A DNA stretch of 64,000 nucleotides from Synergistaceae bacterium (GTDB lineage: Bacteria > Synergistota > Synergistia > Synergistales > Synergistaceae). Of the stretch, positions 10,595-20,551 are shown piece after piece. Numbering within the stretch: position 1 is the stretch's first letter; each line of letters begins with the position of its first letter. Below the pieces are notes generated by a model that saw only the letters and a program-made list of their open reading frames with translations, was not told the origin of the DNA and searched no databases. Where the stretch lies: positions 41,794-105,793 of the forward strand of contig JAISZL010000098.1 in assembly GCA_031269245.1 (NCBI GenBank). Direction: 5' to 3'. A program made the translations under genes and the position numbers.

Positions 10595-11500
10595 TTACTG
10601 TCCTCCGCGCAATATTTTAGATATCTCCTCCATGGCCGGCCGATAATTCGGGTTGATGCCCAGCGCGGTGTTGAACCAGGCTTCGGCGAGGCTGGGGTTC
10701 CCCAGCTTCAACGCGCACATGCCCGCCCAGTAGGGGGAGAGGTAGTTGCCGTCGTAGTTGGCCGCCTGCCGCGCGAACGAGTTGAACGCCGCATCGTAGC
10801 GTTTCCTCGAGTACATGTCCCACGCCTGCCTGTGCTGGATCTCCAACGCGTACACCTCGACCTGGGAGATGGGGAACGTCCTCGCAAGCCGCAAGTCGGT
10901 GATCAAATTCACGTCGAAGTCATACGGCATAACCCAATAGTTCGGAGGATACGGAACCTCGGGCTGAACTGGCAGGCTCGAGGGATACACCAGTGCGGGG
11001 GCAGGCGGCGGCACAGGGGCGGGAGCCGGGGCTGGTGCGACACGGATCCACCTGCCGTTGTGGCCCGGCACTTGAGGTTTTTCCGGGGTCGCGTAAAACG
11101 CCGCGAACTTCAAATGATTCGCGCTCGCGGACGATATCGGCATCACCCTGTCCCCCCGCTGTATCACCCAGCCCTGGCTCGGCGACACCACCTTGCACAC
11201 ACTGGACGACGTCGAGACGCTCTCCGCCTTGAGAACCGCCACCGGAATTTTGTAATGTCCTATCGGGAGGCCATCCTCGCCAAAAAAATCCCCCCCATAG
11301 TAGTAGACGATGAAAAATTCCCCTCCCTTCACGCCGTCCGCCACACCCAGACTTACTGTGTAGGACTCGGCGGCGATCGCGTAAACGTGGCCCTCCGGCG
11401 TGCCGGATCTCTCCCACTCAAACTCGCCGACTGCGTCAGCCGAGATTGGGAGAACCATGAACAACAGAAAAATAATCGACGTCCAAAACGCTCTCATCAT
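10595..11500 (-). CDS. Secreted protein with FlgT-C-like domain and C-terminal TPR
   Basis: Signal peptide; WVIQRGDRVMPIS domain and C-terminal MYSRKRYDAAFNSFARQAANYDGNYLSPYWAGMCALKLGN...INPNYRPA resemble the protein at 36133-37593. Confidence 0.6.
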   Translation of the reverse strand: MMRAFWTSIIFLLFMVLPISADAVGEFEWERSGTPEGHVYAIAAESYTVSLGVADGVKGGEFFIVYYYGGDFFGEDGLPIGHYKIPVAVLKAESVSTSSSVCKVVSPSQGWVIQRGDRVMPISSASANHLKFAAFYATPEKPQVPGHNGRWIRVAPAPAPAPVPPPAPALVYPSSLPVQPEVPYPPNYWVMPYDFDVNLITDLRLARTFPISQVEVYALEIQHRQAWDMYSRKRYDAAFNSFARQAANYDGNYLSPYWAGMCALKLGNPSLAEAWFNTALGINPNYRPAMEEISKILRGGQ

Positions 11501-11507
11501 TATTGAC

Positions 11508-12173
11508 TCACTTCGACTCCGGGGCCGGAGGATAATAACGATACCTCGATGGATCGAACAAAGGCCCGTCCATCGGAGCGCCGGGCTCGGACATGTAGTT
11601 GGGAGCTGACGAGTTCGGAGCCGCATCCGTTTGCGGAGCGACCGGAGACGGCGCGTAATTCGGTGCGGGCGCGTTCGGAGCCGGATACCCCCGCAGTGCG
11701 TTCGGACTCGGAGCGTAGTTCGGAGCGGGCACGTTCGGAGCCGGATACTCCCGCGGTGCGTTCGGACTCGGAGCGTAGTTCGGAGCGGGCATGTTCGGAG
11801 CCGGATACCCCCGCGGCACGGCGGGCATGTTCATAACAGGCTGCGCTTGCGGCGCGCTCATCAGTGGATCGTAGCTGTACATCAAAGCGTTCAGGATCGG
11901 GTAAGCTTGCGGCGCGCTCAACATCTGCGTCCCGTGATAAGTGGCGACTCTCATATACTTGGCCCTCGTCGCGGAGACGGGAAACACCCTGCCACCGCTT
12001 TGGATCACCCACTTAGTGTTCGTCGGCGCGATGGTGGGGCCGGCTGACGGAGCCTCGCTCACATTCACATACATCACCCCCTCGCCAAATGCCGCGGCGG
12101 CAGGGAGACTATACGCGCTGACAAATATGTTGAGCGAAAGAGCTAAAAAAATCGCTCCCCACAGCGGTTTCAT
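11508..12173 (-). CDS. Secreted Pro/Asn/Tyr-rich repeat protein
   Basis: ATG at 12173, signal peptide MKPLWGAIFLALSLNIFVSAYS; WVIQSGGRVFPVS motif shared with 10595 gene; 20-aa tandem repeats. Confidence 0.65.
   Translation of the reverse strand: MKPLWGAIFLALSLNIFVSAYSLPAAAAFGEGVMYVNVSEAPSAGPTIAPTNTKWVIQSGGRVFPVSATRAKYMRVATYHGTQMLSAPQAYPILNALMYSYDPLMSAPQAQPVMNMPAVPRGYPAPNMPAPNYAPSPNAPREYPAPNVPAPNYAPSPNALRGYPAPNAPAPNYAPSPVAPQTDAAPNSSAPNYMSEPGAPMDGPLFDPSRYRYYPPAPESK
11655..11830. repeat. About three copies of a 60-bp in-frame tandem repeat
   Basis: ttcggactcggagcgtagttcggagcgggcacgttcggagccggatac(t/c)cccgcggtgcg, encoding YPAPNxPAPNYAPSPNAxRx. Confidence 0.9.
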
Positions 12174-12192
12174 ATGAATCTCCCCCTCCCCG

Positions 12193-12549
<357 letters not shown>

Positions 12550-12715
12550 CTTCGCTTACCCCTTTCAAACTTGCAATATATTTGATACCTCATGAACTAA
12601 TTATATCAAAAACGCGCTTGATTCGCAATATGATGCGGGCGATACAAACCAACTAAAAATCAGTGTTTTGCCGCAATTTTCACCGCTCGGCCATGAGTTC
12701 CAATCATTTTGCCGA

Positions 12716-13954
12716 TCAACGCTCAGCCCGCTCGATATCGGCCTGAGCGGCGCTTTGCGTATACCGCTCCATCGCCCGCTTCTCCGCTCTCACAGCCGCA
12801 TCCATGATATCGACGTTCCCCATCCACATGTAACGCATGTGCGATGCGCTCGCCGCGAGCGACGGAGTGTCCGCCTCGTTCCACACATACCCTCTGTCGT
12901 ACAGAACTTCGGCGATGCTCGCCTGAGCCCTGCAAAGTATGTCGTCGTACCTCTCCTTTCCCTCGAAAGCGCCTCTTATGTCCTTCCTCCTGACCCTCGC
13001 CCACTCATCCCCGGTCCAGAAGTAGACCTCGTAAGGACGCTCGCCCTTCCACGCGATGGGGACCCTCGGCTCCATCAGGATACCCATCCTGTCGACCCTG
13101 AAGCGCCAGCGCGATATCTCGTTCCACCGCTCGCTCTGCATCCACGCGACTGTGGCCCCCAGCGGCTCAGGAGGATAAGGCATATATTGCAGGTACGCCC
13201 CCGTGATAGGGTCTACTCCACCCGGCTCGATCGATGAATCGGCGAACCCCCCGCCTTGAGGGCGCTCCGCCTCGACAAGGATGGGGAACGATATCACCAC
13301 GGGCTCCAGGAGAAGGTTCGCGGGCATCGGGGGTTTCACAGGAAGCACGGACATGGACGGACGGGGCTCCTTCCTCTGGGACTTTGTGAGACGAGGCCTC
13401 GGCTCAAGGCCGCTTGGGGTCTTCACGAGGTCGGCGTAATACGGTTCTATCTCGAGGGCAATATTCGACGCCAGCTGGGCCCTGTCGTAGTCGCCGAGGG
13501 CGTGATGAGCCCTGGCTATCATATACCAGCCGTCCGCGGAGTGCGGGTTGGCGTCGAGAAACCCCTTCAGCACGTTGATGGCGCTCTGAAATCTCCCGTT
13601 TTCGACGAGGTTGCGGCCGATCGCCAGTGTTCTGTTTATCATATCCTCGCTCGCTGCCCTGGCCATCTCCTCAGCCTCGCGGAGTCGAGCTTCGGCCGTG
13701 GCCTTCTTTTCCTTTTCCTTTCTCTGGGCCCTCTCGCGAGCCCTCCTTGCCGCCTCCGCCTTGCGCTGGCGCTCGCGCGTCGCCGCCTCGTCTTTCTCCC
13801 GGCTAACCTGTGTGTCGCCGCTCACCGGTCGCTCAGGGATGCTCTCGTCCGGCGGCGAGTATCTGTCCGCGCTCGAAGGATTCACCAGCGCGAACGTGAA
13901 ATATACGGCGCACAACAGCGGTGACAGGAAAAGAATAAAAAACCTTCTCATCAT
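12716..13954 (-). CDS. Secreted TPR-containing protein with basic/coiled-coil segment
   Basis: ATG at 13954, signal peptide MMRRFFILFLSPLLCAVYFTFAL; TPR-like RFQSAINVLKGFLDANPHSADGWYMIARAHHALGDYDRAQLASNIALEI. Confidence 0.6.
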   Translation of the reverse strand: MMRRFFILFLSPLLCAVYFTFALVNPSSADRYSPPDESIPERPVSGDTQVSREKDEAATRERQRKAEAARRARERAQRKEKEKKATAEARLREAEEMARAASEDMINRTLAIGRNLVENGRFQSAINVLKGFLDANPHSADGWYMIARAHHALGDYDRAQLASNIALEIEPYYADLVKTPSGLEPRPRLTKSQRKEPRPSMSVLPVKPPMPANLLLEPVVISFPILVEAERPQGGGFADSSIEPGGVDPITGAYLQYMPYPPEPLGATVAWMQSERWNEISRWRFRVDRMGILMEPRVPIAWKGERPYEVYFWTGDEWARVRRKDIRGAFEGKERYDDILCRAQASIAEVLYDRGYVWNEADTPSLAASASHMRYMWMGNVDIMDAAVRAEKRAMERYTQSAAQADIERAER

Positions 13955-14011
13955 TTCAGCCTTGGCCCCCTTCTCGGCATCGTCTGAGCCCAATTTGCAA
14001 TCAAGCGTCTA

Positions 14012-14100
14012 TTGAAATCCTCAAAACCGCGGGATCAAAAACCGCAGGCTCCGCCCACACCCGCCAGGGAACCAGCTCCCTGGACCCTCTCCGTTTTTAA
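14012..14100. repeat. Dispersed intergenic repeat, partial copy C
   Basis: cctcaaaaccgcgggatcaaaaaccgcaggctccgcccacacccgccagggaaccagctccctggaccct matches the left half of the 28155 and 33770 copies. Confidence 0.65.
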
Positions 14101-15074
14101 AAATCGCTCTTTGCCGCGCGCGGGCCGTAAAGAGGCATCGACAGCGCGTCGCCCAGCTGGATCGGAGCGTCGCGCGACTCCTTGATGACCTCTACCACGG
14201 CGTCGCGGCCCTTGACGAATATCACCCGCACGCGCCCCACTATCTGCGGGAAGTGCATCTCCGGGGTCTCGGGCGCGACCGTGCGCACCGATGACGCCCG
14301 CGTCACGGAGAGTATGTCGCCCACCATCACGCTGTCCTCGATGCCGAGGTCGATGTGGTATATCCTGTCCGTTTTCCTCTTCGGAGCCGATAGCGAGCCG
14401 TCGACGCGCTCAGCGCGCGCGACGATGCGTCCAACCACGCGATAGCCGTTATAGCCGGCCAGCACGTCGTCCAAGGCTTCGTCCATAGCGTGGCGCAGCG
14501 CGGGCCAGTACGGGCTCTTCTCGAACTTCTCCCAATAAATAGGCCCCCGCTCCATCACGTCGTTGTACAGCACGTAGTACCTGTCGTCCGTCTCGCGCGT
14601 CACGATGTCGTAGACGAGCCTCTTCGCCGCGTTGTAGACGTATATGTGCAGCGCGAAGTTCCAATGGACCTTGGAGCCCAGCGTGTCCTTCTTGCTGTAG
14701 TCGAACTGTTCGAGGTTTACCTTTATGAAGAGGTCGTTGCGGGACGAGCCCGCCATATCCCAGTAGTCCGGGGTTTGCCCCGCCACCCGCTCCGCGTTCA
14801 CGCGGGGTATCTCACGCATCCGTCTCAGCATGTAGTTCGACATCTTTTCCGACAGTATATCCCCCGGGTAGTACTTGCTCCCCCAGACGCGGAACTCCGT
14901 GTTGTTGGCAACGGGCGTCACGAGGGCAACGGAGACGCGCTCTCCCCTGTCGAGCGCGATGGCCCAAGCCCAGTCAGGCGGCATGGCGCGGAGTACCGCC
15001 GCCGTCATAATAACCAGGGCCGCATGGGTTATGACCGCCCTCGTGAATTTTATGGGACACGCTCCAGATTTCAT
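14097..15074 (-). CDS. Secreted protein of unknown function with C-terminal FlgT-C-like domain
   Basis: N-terminal hydrophobic signal; C-terminal IDLGIEDSVMVGDILSVTRASS...GRVRVIFVKGRDAVVEVI...IQLGDALSMPL. Confidence 0.5.
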   Translation of the reverse strand: MKSGACPIKFTRAVITHAALVIMTAAVLRAMPPDWAWAIALDRGERVSVALVTPVANNTEFRVWGSKYYPGDILSEKMSNYMLRRMREIPRVNAERVAGQTPDYWDMAGSSRNDLFIKVNLEQFDYSKKDTLGSKVHWNFALHIYVYNAAKRLVYDIVTRETDDRYYVLYNDVMERGPIYWEKFEKSPYWPALRHAMDEALDDVLAGYNGYRVVGRIVARAERVDGSLSAPKRKTDRIYHIDLGIEDSVMVGDILSVTRASSVRTVAPETPEMHFPQIVGRVRVIFVKGRDAVVEVIKESRDAPIQLGDALSMPLYGPRAAKSDF

Positions 15075-15229
15075 CGCACTTCACCCTCCGCCTCCGCGCC
15101 GTATGGTCATGCTACCAGTATCGGCGGTCGGGCGGCGGATAGTGAGAGGGCGCGGAGCATTCGCCGGAGAGTGTTCAAGAAAACGTCAATTTATTGCCAT
15201 GCGCCTTCGGCCATCTAATCAGAGATACC

Positions 15230-16771
15230 TCAAATTCCCGCGATCTCCGCTATCAGCTCGAGGTCCAGTTCGCGCTCCATCTGGTCGGCCAGGTCGTCGA
15301 GCGCCATGTCGACGGACTTCCGATAGTCGAGCTTCGCCGCGCCGCGCCCTTCGCCTCCCCTGAACATCGCTAGGAACTTCGCGCGGTACGAGTCGCTAGT
15401 GAAAAGCCCGTGGATGTAGCAGCCTCGCACCAAGCCGTCCTCACGGACGGCGCCCTCCGGGATTCCATCCAAAACCACCATAGGGCGCTCCCGCTCCGGT
15501 CCCTCCGTCATGCCCATGTGTATCTCGTAGCCCGAGACGCGGCAGCCATCCGGCGTGTCCGCGGTAAATCGCCGCAGGGTCTTCTCGCGCGACATGACCG
15601 TCCTCACGTCAAGCAGCCCAAGGCCGCGCGTCGTCGCCGGCTCAGGGTTCTCCACGGCGTCGGGGTCGGAAATCTCGCTCCCCAGCATCTGATAGCCGCC
15701 GCATATGCCTACAACCATGCCGCCCCTGTGAATGTGCGCCGCGATGTCCGCGTCCCAGCCCTGCCGTCTCAAGTGCTGGAGGTCCGCTATCGTGGACTTA
15801 GTGCCAGGTATTATTATGAGATCACCATCGCCCGGCACGGGGTCGCCCGGCTTGACGAATGACAGCCTCACGTCCTCCTCCGCCGCGAGCGGATCGAAGT
15901 CGTCGAAGTTGGATATGCGCTGCAATCCGAGGACATATACCCTGATCCTCCTGGCGCCGCCCGCGTCACCCGGCGTCGCTCTTCCGAGTGCCATTGAGTC
16001 CTCCGCCGGGAACTTCGCCGCTCCCTCGAACCACCGCAGGATGCCCGCGCATGGCAGTCCAGTATGCCGGCCTATTATATCTATCGCGGGGGTCAATATC
16101 TCCCGGTCCCCCCTGAATTTGTTCATCATATACCCGCGAAGCAGAGGCCGCTCCGAATCCAGCAGAAGGCAGTGCGAGCCGATGACCGCGGCCAGCGCCC
16201 CCCCCCTGTCGATATCGGCGGCCAGGACGACCGGGACGCCGGCCTCAACGGCGAAGCCCATGTTCGATATATCGCCGTCACGCAGGTTGACCTCCGCTAT
16301 ACTCCCGGCGCCCTCGACGAACACGATATCCGCCTGGGCGCAGAGCCTGCGGAAGCTGTCCATGACGTCCGGCATCAGCTTGTACCTGTACTGGATGTAG
16401 TCCCGCGCGCTCATCGTGGCGCGGACATGCCCCTGGACCACGACCTGGCTCCCGTGGTCGGTCTCCGGCTTCAAGAGCACCGGGTTCATGTCGGAGACCG
16501 GCTCGACGCCGCACGCCACAGCCTGCAGCGCCTGAGCGCGGCCTATCTCCCCGCCGTCTGTGGTGATGGCGGCGTTGTTCGACATATTCTGCGGCTTGAA
16601 CGGCATGACTCGCATCCCTCGCCTGGAGAATATCCGGCAGAGCCCGGCGACGATCAGCGACTTCCCGGCGTCGGAGGCGGTGCCCTGTATCATGAGGGAC
16701 GGCGTTCCGGCGGATCTCACAGCTCCATCTGATTTTACGGCAGCCTTGTCCACAGACATATCCTCTCCCAA
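15230..16771 (-). CDS. cobQ: Cobyric acid synthase (CobQ/CbiP)
   Basis: SLMIQGTASDAGKSLIVAGLCRIF, FKPQNMSNN, GIDRGGALAAVIGS-type region, GTKSTIADL, GICGGYQMLG. Confidence 0.93.
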   Translation of the reverse strand: MGEDMSVDKAAVKSDGAVRSAGTPSLMIQGTASDAGKSLIVAGLCRIFSRRGMRVMPFKPQNMSNNAAITTDGGEIGRAQALQAVACGVEPVSDMNPVLLKPETDHGSQVVVQGHVRATMSARDYIQYRYKLMPDVMDSFRRLCAQADIVFVEGAGSIAEVNLRDGDISNMGFAVEAGVPVVLAADIDRGGALAAVIGSHCLLLDSERPLLRGYMMNKFRGDREILTPAIDIIGRHTGLPCAGILRWFEGAAKFPAEDSMALGRATPGDAGGARRIRVYVLGLQRISNFDDFDPLAAEEDVRLSFVKPGDPVPGDGDLIIIPGTKSTIADLQHLRRQGWDADIAAHIHRGGMVVGICGGYQMLGSEISDPDAVENPEPATTRGLGLLDVRTVMSREKTLRRFTADTPDGCRVSGYEIHMGMTEGPERERPMVVLDGIPEGAVREDGLVRGCYIHGLFTSDSYRAKFLAMFRGGEGRGAAKLDYRKSVDMALDDLADQMERELDLELIAEIAGI

Positions 16772-16855
16772 AGTAGAATATTTTGCTCAAAGACCAATTT
16801 GTGGTCAATCGAGCCGCAAAACTGATCTCCCGCGCAATGACACGCGTCATACAGC

Positions 16856-18031
16856 CTATCTGACCTCGACAACCCGCGTCAGCGACCGGATTATGTCGAA
16901 ACCATCCCACGTCACTCCGATGTCCAGGGCCGCGCCCACCGGGACGATTCTGTCGATGCCCCTCAGCGAGTTGTCGGCGGCGAAGCGCGAGAGCGAGGTT
17001 TTTTCCACGCCGAAATAAGTCAGCGTCTGCCACTTGCTCGTGACGTGAGGGACGATAGATTCTATGCCGTCAGCCTCGTATTCAAAGAAAAGGCCGAACC
17101 GCCCGCGAAGATTCTCGGCGCCGTCCAGCGAAGCGAGTTTCAGCCTGTAGATCAAATTCCCGTGCCGGACGACTGATTCAATGCCGCCGCGCGCCAGGAA
17201 GCCGCAGAGCGCGGAGTACTTGTCCATCGCGCGTATCGGCGCCAAGTCGTACTTGCGCGCGCCGCGCTCTATGGCGCTCCAAAACCTCTCCCTTGCCTCC
17301 GGTGATCTTTGCGGGCCCGCGAGCCACATGATCAGGCTCGGCGACGAACACGCGTTCTGATCAACCAGATACGTGTCGTTGTAAAAATTATCCGCAAGAC
17401 GAGCCATCTCGGCATCGCCAATCTTCATCACAGCCCCCTCGTCAATGACGCAGAACGAATATCGGTCGGCAAACGAGATCTCGACAGTCCTCGGCGGAAT
17501 CGGAACACTCCTTATGCCCCTGATCGTCTCGTCTCCGCCCCACACGACGCGGGCGTCGCAGCGCTCGGAGAAAAACCGCGTCGTCTCGTCGCATCGTTCG
17601 TACCTGACCATCGCAACGCGCCGCTTGAATCCCGAGAACTCCGGCTTCCCCAGCAGCGAATTTATCGCTCCGCACACTATATCGACCTGCGGCCAGGGTT
17701 TGGTCGGGACGCGGACGACGTTGGAGTTGCCGGACAACACGCCGAACGCGAGGGAGAACGCGAAGTTGATGGGGATGTTGGACGGCGTGATGTGGAACGC
17801 AATCCCCCTGCCGAGCCTGACGTCCGACGAGCCGAAGTCCGACTTGAGACGCGCTGTGTTAGCCCTGCGGCAGAAGAACGCGAACGACGCCACGTCTGGG
17901 AAATCCCTCCGCCGCAGCAACAGATCCGACAGCGCCGCCAAGAACGAACAAGCCTCGTCGGAATACGGCCTCTGCGGCTTGGCCTCGGGTATGCCGCAGC
18001 CGACAAGGTAGGTCGCGTTATCCTCTCTCAT
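16856..18031 (-). CDS. luxC: Acyl-CoA reductase, LuxC family
   Basis: HITPSNIPINFAFSLAFGVLSGNSNVVRVPTKPWPQV; VDQNACSSPS catalytic Cys region; adjacent LuxE. Confidence 0.82.
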   Translation of the reverse strand: MREDNATYLVGCGIPEAKPQRPYSDEACSFLAALSDLLLRRRDFPDVASFAFFCRRANTARLKSDFGSSDVRLGRGIAFHITPSNIPINFAFSLAFGVLSGNSNVVRVPTKPWPQVDIVCGAINSLLGKPEFSGFKRRVAMVRYERCDETTRFFSERCDARVVWGGDETIRGIRSVPIPPRTVEISFADRYSFCVIDEGAVMKIGDAEMARLADNFYNDTYLVDQNACSSPSLIMWLAGPQRSPEARERFWSAIERGARKYDLAPIRAMDKYSALCGFLARGGIESVVRHGNLIYRLKLASLDGAENLRGRFGLFFEYEADGIESIVPHVTSKWQTLTYFGVEKTSLSRFAADNSLRGIDRIVPVGAALDIGVTWDGFDIIRSLTRVVEVR

Positions 18032-19097
18032 ATGTGTCGCCGCACCCCCTGACCTCAGCCTGAGCTATGCGGCCCTTGACGGCGAAGGTTCGCCCGAGCC
18101 TGCCGCATGGGCAGTCGTCGACGCCGGTCACGAGCCCGGCATCCTCCGTCAGGATACTGTGGCCGGGATAGCTCACAGGCAGCAGGGACAACACCTGTAT
18201 CAGCCCTTCCTCTCCGACCCGGCAGGGAGAGAAATCCCCATGACGCCTCACTATGACGTCGGAGAACAGGGAGCAGTGCAGCCGCCCCTCCTCGCACTCC
18301 ATGAATATCGACCCGGTCTGCTCGACCATGCCGTAGTAGTTGTGGACGCGCGAGACCCCGCAGACAGAACGCAGCGCCTCCTTGAACTCATCGGAGCTCA
18401 CCGCCGAAGCTCGCAGCTTCTTCCAACCCCCGCCGTGCACGAGTATCCCTCCCTCGATGGGCAGCCACCTGCCGGATTCAGCCAGGGCCTTGCAAAAATG
18501 CTCCCATATCATGAATGTGAAGCCGAAGAGCAGCACCTTTTCGCCCCTGTGGCGGTCCAAAAAAGCCTCCATCGCCTCGAAGTTCAGCCTCATCTCCCCG
18601 TCCAGGGCATACGTGACGTCCCGCCCCAACATCGAAAAACCCAATATCCCAGCGCCGCGCGCGGAGAACATCTTTCGGTCCTTCAGCAACTCGCTCGAAT
18701 CAATGACGAGCATGGGCAGACGGTGCCCTCCAAGGAAATCGGACGTTATCCTGACGAGCGCCTTGGTCTGGCGCGCCGACGTCTCGCGGTCCAGGAATAT
18801 CTTCGACACGCTCTGCCCGGTGGTCCCGGACGATGTCATGGTCTTCACGATATCCGACCTGTCCGCGCTCAATAGCTCGTGTGATTTAAAAATCCTGGCG
18901 GGCAAAAACGGAAAGTCCGAAACGCCGCACGGCCGCTTCGGGTCAAAGCCAAGCCCCTGAACGATCTTTCTGTAATCGTGACACCGTTCGAAGTGGTACT
19001 GGGTAATGTCCGCCATAGCTCCTTCGAAGAGGGCGTCCTTGTCCCTCTCCCCGAGCGAGAACGGGGGCAGCGAGGCTATCTCGTCAAACTGAAACAT
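18018..19097 (-). CDS. luxE: Acyl-protein synthetase, LuxE family
   Basis: FPFLPARIFKSHELLS, MTSSGTTGQSVSKIFLD, HNYYGMVEQTGSIFMEC, DDCPCGRLGRTF. Confidence 0.85.
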   Translation of the reverse strand: MFQFDEIASLPPFSLGERDKDALFEGAMADITQYHFERCHDYRKIVQGLGFDPKRPCGVSDFPFLPARIFKSHELLSADRSDIVKTMTSSGTTGQSVSKIFLDRETSARQTKALVRITSDFLGGHRLPMLVIDSSELLKDRKMFSARGAGILGFSMLGRDVTYALDGEMRLNFEAMEAFLDRHRGEKVLLFGFTFMIWEHFCKALAESGRWLPIEGGILVHGGGWKKLRASAVSSDEFKEALRSVCGVSRVHNYYGMVEQTGSIFMECEEGRLHCSLFSDVIVRRHGDFSPCRVGEEGLIQVLSLLPVSYPGHSILTEDAGLVTGVDDCPCGRLGRTFAVKGRIAQAEVRGCGDTYERG

Positions 19098-20520
19098 CCG
19101 CCTGCCCTCCCTCCAGCTCGGAGTAAAGCACCTTCCCCGACGGGCTCCGCGGGATCCTCTCCACCCTCACGACGGAAAAACCGGCCGGGCTTATGCCGGT
19201 GCGCAGCGCGGCATACCGCTTAAAGGCTCCGATGTCGCCCGAGACGGCGTATATCGTCAGCGCGTCGTCGACGCCGCCGCACGCGCAGTCGACGCCGGAT
19301 TTCTTAAGCAGCCGCTCGACCTCGTCGAGGTTGACGCGATTGCCGAATATCTTGAGAAAGCGCCTCCTCCTCCCCACTATATAGTAAAACCCGTCCTCGT
19401 CGAAATAAGCCATGTCCCCGGTCTCGAGCACGCCGCCGCGCTCGTCGCCGCGCGCCAAGTCGAAGCGGTTCTCCGCGTAGCCAAGCGTCACGTTGTCCCC
19501 TCTGTAGATCAGCTCGCCCACCGTTCCGGGCTCATCTATGACGCGCCCGTCGCCGCCCTTCAGCGAGAGCTCCCCGCCTGGTATCGCCACCCCGATGCTG
19601 CCAGGCTTCGACGGCGCGCTCTCCCACGGCAGGTAACTCATGCGGGCCGTGGCCTCCGTCTGGCCGTACATCACTATGAACTTCATCCCCTTGCCGCCGC
19701 AGGTGCCGATGAACTCGGCGCACATTTCGGGGGCCAGTTTTCCCCCAGCCTGAGTCAAATACCTCAGCGACGGTATATCCATGCGTCCGAAGCGCAGTTT
19801 TTTCAACATCTCGTAAGTGTACGGGACACCGCCGAACGTCGTAGCCGAATGCGCCTTCAGCGAATTCCAAAACTCTCTCTCCATCAGCGTCCTGTCCGTC
19901 ATGATCAGCGAGGCCCCCGCGCGGAGGTGCGTGTTGATTATGGAAAGCCCGTATGTGTAGCTCATGGGCAGGGTCGTTATCGCCCTGTCGCCGTCCGAGA
20001 TATTCAGATACTCCACGATGGAGCGCGTGTTGCTCGATATATTTTTGTAGGACTGCCTGACGAGCTTCGGGCTCCCGGTGCTGCCGGAGGTCGTCAAAAG
20101 CAGCGCCAGCTCGGGGTTGACGTCGTAGTCGCGCGCGCACCCGGTTTCGACGAGCCGGTAACCGCCCAGCTTGTACACGGATGGAGCGCACTCTAGGGGG
20201 GAGTCGTTCGGCATGAAGACGTATGACGGGCGATACGCCTCCTTAAGGCAATGATACGCCTCGCCATTTATGGAGTCGTTTATAAGAAGCGGCACAGCGC
20301 CGCGCCGCAAAAATCCCACGTAAGCCGCCACGGACTCGGCGTCGCCGCGGCACATCTGGAAAACGACGCAACGAGGCTCAACCCCGGACGACAGCCCGTC
20401 AGCATCGCCTATCAACTCAGCGTACGTGACCGCGCCCCCCGACTCGGTTATAAGGGCCGTCCTCTCGCTGAACTGATTCAATGAATGGAAAAATATTTCG
20501 CTCACTGGATTTATACTCAA
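19084..20520 (-). CDS. AMP-dependent acyl/aryl ligase (ANL superfamily)
   Basis: LLTTSGSTGSPKLVRQS, YGQTEATARMSYLP, GDMAYFDEDGFYYIVGRRRRFLKIFG, PRSPSGKVLYSEL. Confidence 0.88.
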   Translation of the reverse strand: MSINPVSEIFFHSLNQFSERTALITESGGAVTYAELIGDADGLSSGVEPRCVVFQMCRGDAESVAAYVGFLRRGAVPLLINDSINGEAYHCLKEAYRPSYVFMPNDSPLECAPSVYKLGGYRLVETGCARDYDVNPELALLLTTSGSTGSPKLVRQSYKNISSNTRSIVEYLNISDGDRAITTLPMSYTYGLSIINTHLRAGASLIMTDRTLMEREFWNSLKAHSATTFGGVPYTYEMLKKLRFGRMDIPSLRYLTQAGGKLAPEMCAEFIGTCGGKGMKFIVMYGQTEATARMSYLPWESAPSKPGSIGVAIPGGELSLKGGDGRVIDEPGTVGELIYRGDNVTLGYAENRFDLARGDERGGVLETGDMAYFDEDGFYYIVGRRRRFLKIFGNRVNLDEVERLLKKSGVDCACGGVDDALTIYAVSGDIGAFKRYAALRTGISPAGFSVVRVERIPRSPSGKVLYSELEGGQADVSV

Positions 20521-20551
20521 TAAAAATAAAAGGCAAACGCTGACGGCATGA

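Noticed and set aside
12655-12670. aaatcagtgtttt word repeated at 12656 and 37707
   Set aside because: Too short and AT-rich; can occur by chance near terminators.
16856-19097. Bioluminescence (lux) operon
   Set aside because: Only LuxC and LuxE families are present; no luxA/luxB/luxD, and the neighbours point to a biosynthetic role.
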